Below are positions 8,633-16,986 of a DNA stretch of 64,000 bases, piece after piece (positions within the stretch are counted from its first letter, which is position 1; every line of letters starts with the position of its first letter). This DNA comes from Vibrio proteolyticus NBRC 13287 (GTDB taxonomy: Bacteria > Pseudomonadota > Gammaproteobacteria > Enterobacterales > Vibrionaceae). The position numbers were made by a program, and so were the translations under genes. Location: positions 146,431 to 210,430 of the forward strand of contig NZ_BATJ01000010.1 of the NCBI RefSeq assembly GCF_000467125.1. Direction: 5' to 3'. The notes under the pieces are model-generated. The model had not been told where the DNA came from. It was given only the letters and a program-made list of their open reading frames with translations, and did no database searches.

Positions 8633-8681
8633 CGCCTCGACGACGCAATCACCGAGGCGTATTGCTGAGAATGGCAATACG
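8632..8681. other. two stem-loops between convergent zntB and nnrS
   Basis: ACGCCTCG (8632-8639) pairs with CGAGGCGT (8653-8660), and CGTATTGC pairs with GCAATACG just after it (up to 8681). Neither has a T tract, so true terminator function is uncertain; they may act on both converging transcripts. Confidence 0.45.
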
Positions 8682-8689
8682 CCCGGCCT

Positions 8690-9874
8690 CTAGCCTGGAT
8701 GTCCGTCCTGACGCGGCGTTACCAGCATGTAACCGAAGCGCCACAGATACAGTCCGAACGCCAGTACCCAAAGAGCGGCACTGATGTCTAGCCACCACAT
8801 CATAAACTGGGGCAGCAACGCCACACCCAGCCCGCGAACCAGCGCCGCCAGCACAATCGCTGCGAATGCGAGACGCATATCCGGCCCCTGATAAATGGCC
8901 CGTCCGGTGTGCCCCATAGTCACACGTGCGATCATAGCCAGAATGACCCCACCCAGCGCGCCAATGGCAAACAGGTGAATCATGTTGTGCTGCGCCAACG
9001 GATTGGACCACAAGCCGCGCATCAACAAGCTCAGAGGCAAACACAAATAACCGGCGTGCAGCGACCAGACCAGCGGCTCGCTCAAGGTTGTCCAAGGTCT
9101 CCAACGCCACATTCTCACCAGTTGCGCTGCGCCAGCCAACACCATCAGTCCGCGCCCGAGTTCAGCAAAGGCCAGCGGAAAGAAACTCAGCACAAACAAG
9201 GCCACCAACGGCAGATTCGCCGCCCACTCCAGCCATGCTAACGGCTGGGCTTTGTCGAACTGAAAACGGCGTGCGGTAAAGAACGGAATCACCCTCGCCC
9301 CCATCACCGACAACAACAGAGTGAACCACCACAACATCGCCTGCCACACTGCAGCACTGCTGAACGGCGGCATGCCTTTGATCGTGGCGTAGGCTGCAAA
9401 ATTCGCCACCAGCGCCAGTAACAACAAAGGCACAAAAAACAGATTCCGCCATCCACGCGCTTTGACCACCCGACTTCCCACCTCCACAGCCACCAAGAGT
9501 AAGAACAGCGCCTCAATGGAGGAAATCAGCCACAACGGCGTCGGAGTCCAGAACAAAATACGCGGCGCCAGCCACAGCCCCACTAACAGCGCCAAACGGT
9601 AATGCTTGGTGCCATTGATGCCAGTCCAGTTTTGCACCGCAGTCAACACGAACCCGGCGACTATGGCCATGGCGAAACCAAACAACATTTCGTGCACGTG
9701 CCACCACAACGCCGGGACACGCAACCATTCGGGTTGTCCATGCTGAAACATCCACACCCAGAGAGGAATGGCAATCAGCGCGTACGTCGAACCAAGCAGG
9801 AAAAAAGGACGAAATCCCAAGCGCAACCACGCCGGGATCTTTTCTTCAACGCGTTTATCAGTAATATTGAGCAA
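8690..9874 (-). CDS. nnrS: NnrS family haem-copper membrane protein, nitric oxide stress
   Basis: 394 residues from a TTG start at 9874 (LLNITDKRVEEKIPAW), which has GGAG seven bases upstream and matches the usual NnrS N-terminus; an ATG at 9904 would add 10 residues but has no ribosome site. About 12 hydrophobic helices are seen with conserved GFRPFFLLG near the start and HVHEMLFGFAMAIVAGF and HLFAIGALGG in the core; these His residues are candidate haem or copper ligands. In V. cholerae NnrS is known to belong to the NorR regulon and to protect against NO. The upstream region here has two GT-N7-AC sites and a GG-N10-GC promoter, which agrees with that control. Confidence 0.9.
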   Translation of the reverse strand: MLNITDKRVEEKIPAWLRLGFRPFFLLGSTYALIAIPLWVWMFQHGQPEWLRVPALWWHVHEMLFGFAMAIVAGFVLTAVQNWTGINGTKHYRLALLVGLWLAPRILFWTPTPLWLISSIEALFLLLVAVEVGSRVVKARGWRNLFFVPLLLLALVANFAAYATIKGMPPFSSAAVWQAMLWWFTLLLSVMGARVIPFFTARRFQFDKAQPLAWLEWAANLPLVALFVLSFFPLAFAELGRGLMVLAGAAQLVRMWRWRPWTTLSEPLVWSLHAGYLCLPLSLLMRGLWSNPLAQHNMIHLFAIGALGGVILAMIARVTMGHTGRAIYQGPDMRLAFAAIVLAALVRGLGVALLPQFMMWWLDISAALWVLAFGLYLWRFGYMLVTPRQDGHPG

Positions 9875-9932
9875 GACGGAACTCCAAAGCAGCCAGTCAG
9901 GCATTGACCATCATAAAAACTTATCTGACCAA

Positions 9933-9949
9933 TGCAGCTTTTGTTCCAA
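9933..9949 (-). promoter_or_regulatory. sigma-54 type promoter of nnrS
   Basis: On the minus strand TTGGAACAAAAGCTGCA carries GG and GC separated by 10 bases, the invariant -24/-12 spacing of sigma-54 promoters. The start site would fall near 9922, about 48 bases before the TTG start of nnrS. Sequence match plus context; not tested. Confidence 0.7.
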
Positions 9950-9991
9950 CTAAACAAAACCAAGAGAATCAATACATTGAATGACAGTGTG

Positions 9992-10027
9992 GTCATATTG
10001 ACTCAACCAAAAACAAGTCAATATGAC
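9992..10027. promoter_or_regulatory. paired NorR-type enhancer sites
   Basis: GTCATATTGAC (9992-10002) and GTCAATATGAC (10017-10027). Each fits GT-N7-AC, the NorR target pattern with AT-rich centre. Together they form a perfect 12-base inverted repeat with a 12-base spacer. They lie about 70-105 bases upstream of the predicted sigma-54 start of nnrS, the normal distance for an enhancer-binding activator. Confidence 0.7.
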
Positions 10028-10075
10028 TCGATGGAATCAATAAAACCTTCTCAGCCGACTCACAAGGAAATTACC

Positions 10076-10627
10076 ATGTACATTTTTGGCTACGGAAGCC
10101 TGATTAACGCCGCCTCTCGTCAACTTACAGGCCAGACTGGCCAGGCCATTCCGGCGATCGCGCATGGATTGGTGCGCTACTGGGGGAAAATTGATGACAG
10201 CTACACCCTGTCGCCACTGGTGGTTAACCGAGGAGAAGGTCAGGTCAATGGCGTTTTGCTTGATATCGATCCGGCAGCGTTGGAAGAGTTTGACCGCCGC
10301 GAGCGAGGATATCACCGCGTCGCCATCGATGCAGAGCAAATAGAAGCCGAGCATCACTTCGAACGCGGACAAACCATCTGGGTATACGTTAAAGACACAC
10401 CTGAGCCACCTTGCTCGCTCAGCCCAATCATGCAGACGTACGTTGATACTGTCCTGGCCGGCTGTCTGAACGTGTCCGCCCAATTTGCCCGTCACTTTGT
10501 AGAACATACGGTGGGTTGGCACTTCCCTCTGGAAAATGACCGTCAGGCTCCCAAATACGGTAACCTCGCCGGTGTGGAAGCCCACCATCAACCCGTGATT
10601 GACGCCTTGTTGGCCGAAGTTCGCTAA
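10076..10627 (+). CDS. gamma-glutamylcyclotransferase (AIG2-like) family protein
   Basis: 183 residues. The N-terminus MYIFGYGSLI is the signature of the fold: the YGSL loop binds the gamma-glutamyl substrate. The likely catalytic acid is in FDRRERGYHRV. Members cleave gamma-glutamyl peptides or act as ChaC-like glutathione-degrading enzymes; the exact substrate cannot be read from this sequence. The ATG at 10076 has AAGGAAA upstream; the frame is open further upstream but runs through the NorR-type sites, which argues against a longer protein. It is divergent from nnrS, and whether the shared region also controls it is unknown. Confidence 0.82.
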   Translation: MYIFGYGSLINAASRQLTGQTGQAIPAIAHGLVRYWGKIDDSYTLSPLVVNRGEGQVNGVLLDIDPAALEEFDRRERGYHRVAIDAEQIEAEHHFERGQTIWVYVKDTPEPPCSLSPIMQTYVDTVLAGCLNVSAQFARHFVEHTVGWHFPLENDRQAPKYGNLAGVEAHHQPVIDALLAEVR

Positions 10628-10640
10628 ATGATATCGCGGC

Positions 10641-11732
10641 TCAACATGACGATGTGCGACTGAGCAGCCATTTCACGCTGAACCAGATCAACAGCGTCGC
10701 CGCCGCGGCCACATAACCATCCACGGCATAATGCCAGGCCAGATGAACTGAGCCTACTTGTATCAATGCGGCGTAGCCCCACATCACCCATCCGAGGCGT
10801 TTATTCACCTGATAAGCGCCCAGTGCGAACAACACCGCCGAAGCAACGTGCATGCTCGGCATAGCCGAGATCCCGGAGCCTAGCTGCGTTCCACGATGAG
10901 TATGTGCCTGCCAAAGCAGATCCTGAACATTGAGCGCCCAGAGTTCAAAAAACTGCGCCGACTTGAGGGCAAGGTTTTGCTGTTCGAGTAACGCCATTAA
11001 GGGCTGATAGCTGCTGTTAGCCGGCTCAAGCAGTTGAATAAAACATGGCCCGGCGGACGACAGCGCAATCGCCAGCAGATTCCCCAGCACAAACCAGCAC
11101 ACCAGCAAACTGAGCAAAAACTGCAACCGCAAACGTTGCTGACGACACACGCAGACAAAATACAGAAAACTGCCCCACAAAAAGAAAAACCACAGGTGAT
11201 ACAACACATTCAAAAACAGGGATGCGTACTGATTGGCAAACACGGCATGTGTCAGTTGCCATGGATCCACGCCGCCATGCAGCCATTGATCCCAACGATA
11301 AAACATCTCATCAAGCTGGAATGGTTGCAGCTCGGGAATGATCTCTTTGATGTAGGTGTAATTGGCGAAACAGATGTTGAGCAGCAGGATCCTGACCGCA
11401 AACGTGATCGGTCGGTTCAGAGGCCACACCATAGCCTTCACGGCCTGATAAAATTTCAGAAACGGCCTCGGCTCGCGCTGAAACATCAGACGAAAATAGT
11501 AGTAAATCACCCAACAGATAAACGTCGCGCTCAGGCAGGTTGAGATCAGGCTGAGGTACACATCAAACTGGTACTGATAGACGATGCGTTCGCGGTTGAA
11601 CCACACTATCACCGCCGTGACCAGAGACGAAAACAGCACAAACCAATACAGCAGTCGATCCTGGTATAAGTCCATTCTGACTGCCTGCCAATCCACCTGA
11701 AGATTAAGTTTGCTGCGACTAAGCTCGGCCAC
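10641..11732 (-). CDS. PAP2-superfamily membrane phosphatase/phosphotransferase
   Basis: 363 residues with several membrane helices spread over the whole length. The C-terminal third has the PAP2 active site: SAMPSMH (residues 289-295, His295 stabilises/protonates) and H330-x3-H334-x3-D338 in HLAWHYAVDGY (nucleophile His). The KX6RP motif is not clear. The long N-terminal membrane part and overall plan recall Aur1-like inositolphosphotransferase relatives, so lipid head-group turnover in the inner membrane is likely but the substrate is unknown. It lies 26 bases downstream of a LysR gene in the same direction and may be cotranscribed with it. Confidence 0.8.
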   Translation of the reverse strand: MAELSRSKLNLQVDWQAVRMDLYQDRLLYWFVLFSSLVTAVIVWFNRERIVYQYQFDVYLSLISTCLSATFICWVIYYYFRLMFQREPRPFLKFYQAVKAMVWPLNRPITFAVRILLLNICFANYTYIKEIIPELQPFQLDEMFYRWDQWLHGGVDPWQLTHAVFANQYASLFLNVLYHLWFFFLWGSFLYFVCVCRQQRLRLQFLLSLLVCWFVLGNLLAIALSSAGPCFIQLLEPANSSYQPLMALLEQQNLALKSAQFFELWALNVQDLLWQAHTHRGTQLGSGISAMPSMHVASAVLFALGAYQVNKRLGWVMWGYAALIQVGSVHLAWHYAVDGYVAAAATLLIWFSVKWLLSRTSSC

Positions 11733-11758
11733 TGAGCCTCCGCCTTGGTATCCTTACC

Positions 11759-12706
11759 TTATTTCAGTGTAGTCTTTTTCTCGCCATTGTCGCCCAGACG
11801 CGCTTGCACCAGTTGTCTTAACCAACCGCTTTTGTCATCCAGTGTGCGGGCTTTCAGCCACAGCATCGAAATGTCAAAATCCCCCACCACCACAGGAGGC
11901 GGAGCAAACGCGAGCGCATCATCAAACCCACTCGCCAATGCCATTTGTCTGGGCACAATAGCCACCAGAGGTCGGCGACTGAGCAAACTGCGAATGGTCA
12001 GAAAATTGCGCGACGCCACCGTCACACGACGTGTCAGTCCATGCTCTGCTAGACTGGCGTCCACCGGCGTGCCTAGCTGACCATCGGGGCTGACCAGCGC
12101 CTGCTCGATTGAAGCAAACGTCGCAACATCATCAAGCGCCTCCATAGGGACGCAGTTGGGGTCAAACAGACACACGTGCTGCTCGGTATAGAGCCACTGA
12201 GTCTCAAAAGCCTCAGCGGGCTTCGCAATGCTGCCAATCACCAAATCCAGCTTGTCCTCCTCCACCACTTTTTGGTAATTGTGACGATTGACATTCACAA
12301 AGCTCACCTGAGCCTGAGGGGCTGCAGTGTGAATCGCATCATACAGATCCGGCGCATAAATAAACTCGGCATAATCGGTCAACCCGATTCGGCAGACTCC
12401 CTGATATTCAGCCGGAATAAATTCCGGCACGGTCAGCAATTCACTCTGGACGGTGCAGAGGATCCGTTCAATGATCGGCGCCAACTGGTGCGCGACCTCC
12501 GTCGGCTCCATGAGATAACCCCGACGCTCAAACAACGGATTGTTCAGCCATTGCCTCAGACGCGACAAACTGTGGCTCATGGCCGACTGGCTGACATGAC
12601 ACTGCTCCGCAGCCAGACTCACACTACGATACTGATAGAGAAACGAAAAACTGACCAGCAAATTAAGATCAATACTTCTCCAGTTGATATCCGTACGCAT
12701 TTTCAC
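11759..12706 (-). CDS. LysR family transcriptional regulator, divergent from chrA
   Basis: 315 residues. The N-terminal winged helix-turn-helix has the standard LysR layout (IDLNLLVSFSFLYQYRSVSLAAEQCHVSQSAMS..LSRLRQWLNNPLF), followed by an effector domain of two alpha/beta lobes. The GTG at 12706 and an ATG at 12700 are both possible starts. It is divergent from the chromate transporter gene with about 100 bases between, which holds the dyad TTAAT-N10-ATTAA at 12727-12746, a candidate LysR box. Regulation of chrA is inferred from this arrangement only. Confidence 0.88.
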   Translation of the reverse strand: MKMRTDINWRSIDLNLLVSFSFLYQYRSVSLAAEQCHVSQSAMSHSLSRLRQWLNNPLFERRGYLMEPTEVAHQLAPIIERILCTVQSELLTVPEFIPAEYQGVCRIGLTDYAEFIYAPDLYDAIHTAAPQAQVSFVNVNRHNYQKVVEEDKLDLVIGSIAKPAEAFETQWLYTEQHVCLFDPNCVPMEALDDVATFASIEQALVSPDGQLGTPVDASLAEHGLTRRVTVASRNFLTIRSLLSRRPLVAIVPRQMALASGFDDALAFAPPPVVVGDFDISMLWLKARTLDDKSGWLRQLVQARLGDNGEKKTTLK

Positions 12707-12726
12707 AATATCCCATCTTATTCATG

Positions 12727-12746
12727 TTAATTATCTAAACTATTAA
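12727..12746. promoter_or_regulatory. candidate LysR-type box between lysR and chrA
   Basis: Imperfectly AT-rich dyad TTAAT-N10-ATTAA. Fits the loose T-N11-A type pattern. AT richness makes chance occurrence possible. Confidence 0.35.
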
Positions 12747-12806
12747 TTTGAGTCATTATAAAGCAAGCCTTAGATTAAGCCTGTTGTTCATGTTCAGAGA
12801 GTCATC

Positions 12807-13955
12807 ATGTTCTCAATTTTCAAAACCTTTTTTGCGCTCGGTTGGATAAGTTTTGGCGGACCAGCGGCGCACATCGGCTACTTCCGGACAACCTTCGTTG
12901 AAAAACTGAAGTGGCTGGACGATCACGAATACGCACAACTGGTGGCGCTGAGTCAGTTTCTGCCTGGTCCCGGCTCCAGTCAGGTAGGTTTCGCTCTGGG
13001 GTATAAACGCGGTGGTTTGGCGGGCGCATGTCTGGCTTTTATCGGTTTTACACTGCCCTCTGTTCTGTTGATGCTATTACTGGCAACGCTCAGCAGCCAG
13101 TTCACCGATGCCAGCCTGTTTCACCATGCGGTACACGGGCTGAAATTGCTGGCCGTAGTAGTGGTTGCCGATGCTACGCTTGGCATGTATCGCAACTTTT
13201 GCCAGAACCGCCTCACCGTCACGCTGTGTCTGTTCACTGCCATCACCTTATTACTGGTGCCAGGACTATGGGCTCAAATCACCGTACTGGTCGGCTCGGC
13301 CGTGATCGGTGTGCGATATCTTAGTCAAAGACCGGATTCGACGGAGGCTCAAGAGACACTATCGACGAACATCCTTCCCCTATTCTTGTTTGCTACGTTA
13401 CTGATTGCGCTCCCCTGGCTCGCCAATCTCAATCCGGCACTAGCACTGTTCAGCCACTTTTATCAAGCTGGCAGTCTGGTGTTTGGCGGTGGTCACGTAG
13501 TATTGCCGCTGTTGCAAAACCTCATCGGCGAACAACTCTCCCGTGATGTCTTTCTGACCGGCTACGCCGCCGCTCAGGCGGTTCCGGGCCCGATGTTTAC
13601 TTTTGCCACTTACCTGGGGTTTGAACTGCTACCCGATACTCCACTGCTCGGTGCCCTTCTGGCCACTCTGGCGGTTTTTCTACCGGGATTTCTGCTGCTG
13701 CTCGGAGTACTGAAAAACTGGCAGCTTCTGGCCCGCCGGCCGGCTATCTCAGGTGCGGTGAACGGAGTAAATGCATCCGTGGTGGGCTTGTTGTTATCTG
13801 CGTTATACACGCCAGTGTTCACCAGCGCCGTCTCGGCTCCCCTGGATTTGGCGATGGTGTTGCTGGGCGTTTACCTGCTTAAACAGTGGCGCCTGCCGAT
13901 TGTCTGGATGGTGGCGTTGTTTATTTTTAGCGGGCTGATACTCGGTAGTTTTTAA
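12807..13955 (+). CDS. chrA: chromate efflux transporter, long-chain CHR family
   Basis: 382 residues with about ten hydrophobic helices in two homologous halves, the long form of ChrA. Each half has the family's glycine and proline motifs: FGGPAAHIGYF and QFLPGPGSSQVGFALG in the N half, VFGGGHVVLPLL and QAVPGPMFTFATYLG in the C half. ChrA expels chromate from the cytoplasm using the proton motive force. Divergent LysR gene next door. The gene ends before a strong bidirectional terminator that also closes the Tad locus. Some family members may carry other oxyanions; substrate is inferred from the family. Confidence 0.9.
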   Translation: MFSIFKTFFALGWISFGGPAAHIGYFRTTFVEKLKWLDDHEYAQLVALSQFLPGPGSSQVGFALGYKRGGLAGACLAFIGFTLPSVLLMLLLATLSSQFTDASLFHHAVHGLKLLAVVVVADATLGMYRNFCQNRLTVTLCLFTAITLLLVPGLWAQITVLVGSAVIGVRYLSQRPDSTEAQETLSTNILPLFLFATLLIALPWLANLNPALALFSHFYQAGSLVFGGGHVVLPLLQNLIGEQLSRDVFLTGYAAAQAVPGPMFTFATYLGFELLPDTPLLGALLATLAVFLPGFLLLLGVLKNWQLLARRPAISGAVNGVNASVVGLLLSALYTPVFTSAVSAPLDLAMVLLGVYLLKQWRLPIVWMVALFIFSGLILGSF

Positions 13956-13987
13956 GCGTTCGCGTACACACCCACCGCCAAACAAAT

Positions 13988-14015
13988 AAAAAGGAGAGCC
14001 GATGCTCTCCTTTTT
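13988..14015. terminator. bidirectional terminator between chrA and the Tad locus
   Basis: AAAAAGGAGAGC (13988-13999), loop CGAT, GCTCTCCTTTTT (14004-14015). A and T flanks on both sides suit chrA on + and tadD on -. Confidence 0.9.
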
Positions 14016-14045
14016 GACGGTTGGAATCACCGAATGATCCTGATT

Positions 14046-15047
14046 TCAGGTTTTGATGTCCATTTCACGCACTTCAGCCAGCGCCCGTTCAAGATTTTCG
14101 TTGGCCACCGGATAGTATGACGGACTCTTGTCTATCGCTTCCTGGAGATAAGGGATCGCCTCTTCGGGACGATCTTGCAAGATCAGAAAATAACCAATGT
14201 TATTAAGCGCTTCCGGTTCACTCATATGACGGCTGAAAATATTCAGCGCCTGACGCATCTTACCTTTGGAAATGTAGATCAACGCCAAGTTATTGATCGC
14301 CCGTTCATTGCCCGGATCCAAACTCAACGCCCGGTTGGTATATTGCTCTGCATCGTTGTATTCATCCGACATGTAGTATGAATACCCGAGATTCACCAAC
14401 GCGCTGACATTCTGGGCATTCGCCGACAAGGCTTTATTGTAAAGGCTTTGCGCCAGCACATGCTCGTCTTTGACATCATACAATACCCCAATCCCCACCA
14501 GTGCTTTCAGCGGTGATTTGGCGTCTTCTTTCAATTGCGCCACTTTGTCTTCATTGAGATTACTCAACGTCAGATCCGGTTTGCCACCCAGGCGAATCTG
14601 GTCCGCATTAATCGCTTTGAGGAAATACCCCATCGCTTCATCTTTGCGACCCTGCTTGGCGTACATGACTCCCAGCTCTTCCAATGATCCGGGAAAGTTC
14701 GGATTGGCATCGATCGACGCTAGAAATGCCTTTTCCGCCAGTGCATTGTCTTCGCGGGTCAGGTGAATACGACCAATGGTATACAGCGTTTGATCTTTGT
14801 ATTGTGCATTCTGAAATGACAGCGAACGTATGTACTCATACAGCGCCAGATCCACGTTTTTCTTGGATAACGCGACATCACCCCGGGTGATGGCTTCTTT
14901 CTCCGTTTTGGGCGGCGCATCGCTGGTCAGCGAGTCCACCGGTTTACCGGCATAAAGCGTATCGTCAAAATTCGGACCTTGTGGTCCTGTGCTACACGCT
15001 GTCAGTACACCGAGGGTGATGACAACCATTCCCTTTTTCATCCACAT
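14046..15047 (-). CDS. tadD: TadD-like TPR lipoprotein, Flp pilus assembly
   Basis: 333 residues. A lipoprotein signal peptide ends in LTAC with the lipidated Cys at residue 18. The mature protein is a tandem of tetratricopeptide repeats (for example SALVNLGYSYYMSDEYNDAEQY and AINNLALIYISKGKMRQAL regions). In Tad systems TadD is an outer-membrane-anchored pilotin-like or scaffold protein needed for assembly. It is the last gene of the 14-gene minus-strand locus, 9 bases after tadC, and is followed by the terminator at 13988-14015. The ATG at 15047 has a GGGGG ribosome site. Confidence 0.88.
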   Translation of the reverse strand: MWMKKGMVVITLGVLTACSTGPQGPNFDDTLYAGKPVDSLTSDAPPKTEKEAITRGDVALSKKNVDLALYEYIRSLSFQNAQYKDQTLYTIGRIHLTREDNALAEKAFLASIDANPNFPGSLEELGVMYAKQGRKDEAMGYFLKAINADQIRLGGKPDLTLSNLNEDKVAQLKEDAKSPLKALVGIGVLYDVKDEHVLAQSLYNKALSANAQNVSALVNLGYSYYMSDEYNDAEQYTNRALSLDPGNERAINNLALIYISKGKMRQALNIFSRHMSEPEALNNIGYFLILQDRPEEAIPYLQEAIDKSPSYYPVANENLERALAEVREMDIKT

Positions 15048-15056
15048 AACGCCCCC

Positions 15057-16001
15057 TTACTTAGCAAAAGCTTCAGACAGAGAAATCAGAGCCGGACCGA
15101 TTGCAACGATAAAGAAACACGGCCAGATAAACAGCACCATCGGAAACATCATTTTTACCGGAATTTTTGCCGCAATCTCTTCCGCAGCCTGCTGACGTTT
15201 GTCCCGGTAATCTTCAGTATATTCACGCAAAGAATTGACCAGACTGCCCCCAATACGTGATGCATGGCTGAGCATACTGACCAGCCCCATCAACTCTTCC
15301 AGACCAGTACGAACCACCAGCTCTCGCAGCGCATCCGGCATGGTGATCCCCGCTTTAATCTTGACGCACACCGTATCGAGTTCATCGGCCAGTTCCGGGT
15401 GAGAGATCACCAACTCGTCGGCCACACGCCGCAAAGAGGCATTAAACCCCAACCCCGACTCGGTACAAACCACCAGCAGATCCAGCGCATCAGGAATACC
15501 GGCACGAATGTTCTTTTGTCGGTTTTTGACCATTCTGGCCAAGACGATGTCCGGCAGGAACAAGCCCAATCCCACCGCAAACACCATGCTCAGAACCAGA
15601 TATTTAGAATCCGGAATCGACAGATAAATAATGCTTGCGGCCACCAACCCGACAATGGTGGTCACCGATTTAAGCGAATAAAACAGTGACAACGCGTTGC
15701 CGCGATGGAACCCAGCGTGCATCAGTTTGGCACGGGTACTCTGACGCTCTTTGTCACTTTTCGGCGACATGATCGGCGCCAGTGACTCCAGAGTTGAAAA
15801 TACGTTCGGGTTCGGTGTCACATCGGCTTTCTCTCCCGACAACTCCGCCAGTTTTCTTTTCATCGGCGAACGTACGCCGATCAACACGGAGCCGACAGTG
15901 AGTACTAACAACATAGTAGTAATCACGACAAAAGCGATAAATAACAGCTCTTGGTTGACCAACAGAGAATTAAACCAGGAACGAATGGCATCAGTATTCA
16001 T
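15057..16001 (-). CDS. tadC: TadC inner-membrane platform protein (type II secretion system F family)
   Basis: 314 residues. An N-terminal membrane helix, then two helices near residues 110-150, the conserved GspF domain (DLLVVCTESGLGFNASLRRVA; ELADELDTV; SHASRIGGSLVNSLREYTEDYRDKRQQAAEE), and a C-terminal hydrophobic end. It pairs with TadB to form the inner-membrane platform moved by the TadA ATPase. It follows tadB by 3 bases, so both are translated from one message. Confidence 0.92.
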   Translation of the reverse strand: MNTDAIRSWFNSLLVNQELLFIAFVVITTMLLVLTVGSVLIGVRSPMKRKLAELSGEKADVTPNPNVFSTLESLAPIMSPKSDKERQSTRAKLMHAGFHRGNALSLFYSLKSVTTIVGLVAASIIYLSIPDSKYLVLSMVFAVGLGLFLPDIVLARMVKNRQKNIRAGIPDALDLLVVCTESGLGFNASLRRVADELVISHPELADELDTVCVKIKAGITMPDALRELVVRTGLEELMGLVSMLSHASRIGGSLVNSLREYTEDYRDKRQQAAEEIAAKIPVKMMFPMVLFIWPCFFIVAIGPALISLSEAFAK

Positions 16002-16004
16002 GAT

Positions 16005-16973
16005 TCACACCTCGATGTTGATGATTTTACGAATCCACAAGGTGCCGAGGAACAACGCCACCATCCCGCCGCCCACCAGCTTGATCCCGGTCGGGTGAGT
16101 ATGCAAGGCCGAGATATAGTCCGGTTTGATCAGCGCAATAATGATGTAGAGCGCAAACGGCGCCAGCACCAGCACCCAGGCCGACATACGGGACTCCGCA
16201 GAGATGGTCCGGATCTTACGCCCGAGTTTAAATCGGGCCCGCAACAGCCGAGACAACTTATCGAGGTTTTCGGTTAAGTTACCGCCGGTCTCTTTCTGCA
16301 ACAACACCGCACTGGAAAATGCCAGCATCGACACGGTAGGTGTCCGTTCGGACATCTGCGTGACCGCCAAACGGATATCGTACCCGTAGTTCAGCAGGTT
16401 GAACGTATTGCGAAATTCAGAGCCGATGGGCTCAGGCATTTCCCGTCCAACTTCGCCGAACGCCTGATTGATCGGCTGGCCGGCTTGCAATACCCGCTTG
16501 ATGATGTCTAGCGCCTCAGGCAACTGCTCTTCAAACTTCATCAACCGATCGGAAATGCGTTTACTGATGAAGAAATGCTCGGCTCCCCAAACACTCAGCG
16601 CGCCACCAAGACAGACATACCAAACCTGATCAAACAACACCAACACCAGCGCTGCGGTAAAGGCCAGCAAGAAAGATAAAAACATGAACTTACTGAACGA
16701 CATTTGAATCCCAGCCAGCTCGAGCTTTTTCTTAAAGCCTTCAAAATACGAGAACTGAATCAGCCATTTCTCCAACGGAGAGAGATCCTTAAGCGCATTT
16801 TCTCTCAACAGGGAAATGCTCTCCTGATCGATGTTGCGCTGACTGTCCCGCAGTCGCTTCACCAGTTGTTTGTGCCTGACCTTCTTCCCGGCCGACGGCA
16901 GGATCAGCGCCTGGCTGATGAAAAACACCGACAAAAACAACAGGATTAAAAAGATGGGTAATTGGCTATCCAT
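16005..16973 (-). CDS. tadB: TadB inner-membrane platform protein (type II secretion system F family)
   Basis: 322 residues. Membrane helices at the N-terminus, about residues 95-125 and at the C-terminus enclose the GspF domain (EEQLPEALDIIKRVLQAGQPINQAF; KETGGNLTENLDKLSRLLRARFKLGRKIRTISAESRMSAW). It is the partner of TadC in the inner-membrane assembly platform. It lies 13 bases after tadA in the same operon. Confidence 0.92.
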   Translation of the reverse strand: MDSQLPIFLILLFLSVFFISQALILPSAGKKVRHKQLVKRLRDSQRNIDQESISLLRENALKDLSPLEKWLIQFSYFEGFKKKLELAGIQMSFSKFMFLSFLLAFTAALVLVLFDQVWYVCLGGALSVWGAEHFFISKRISDRLMKFEEQLPEALDIIKRVLQAGQPINQAFGEVGREMPEPIGSEFRNTFNLLNYGYDIRLAVTQMSERTPTVSMLAFSSAVLLQKETGGNLTENLDKLSRLLRARFKLGRKIRTISAESRMSAWVLVLAPFALYIIIALIKPDYISALHTHPTGIKLVGGGMVALFLGTLWIRKIINIEV

Positions 16974-16986
16974 AGCGCCTCCCTAA

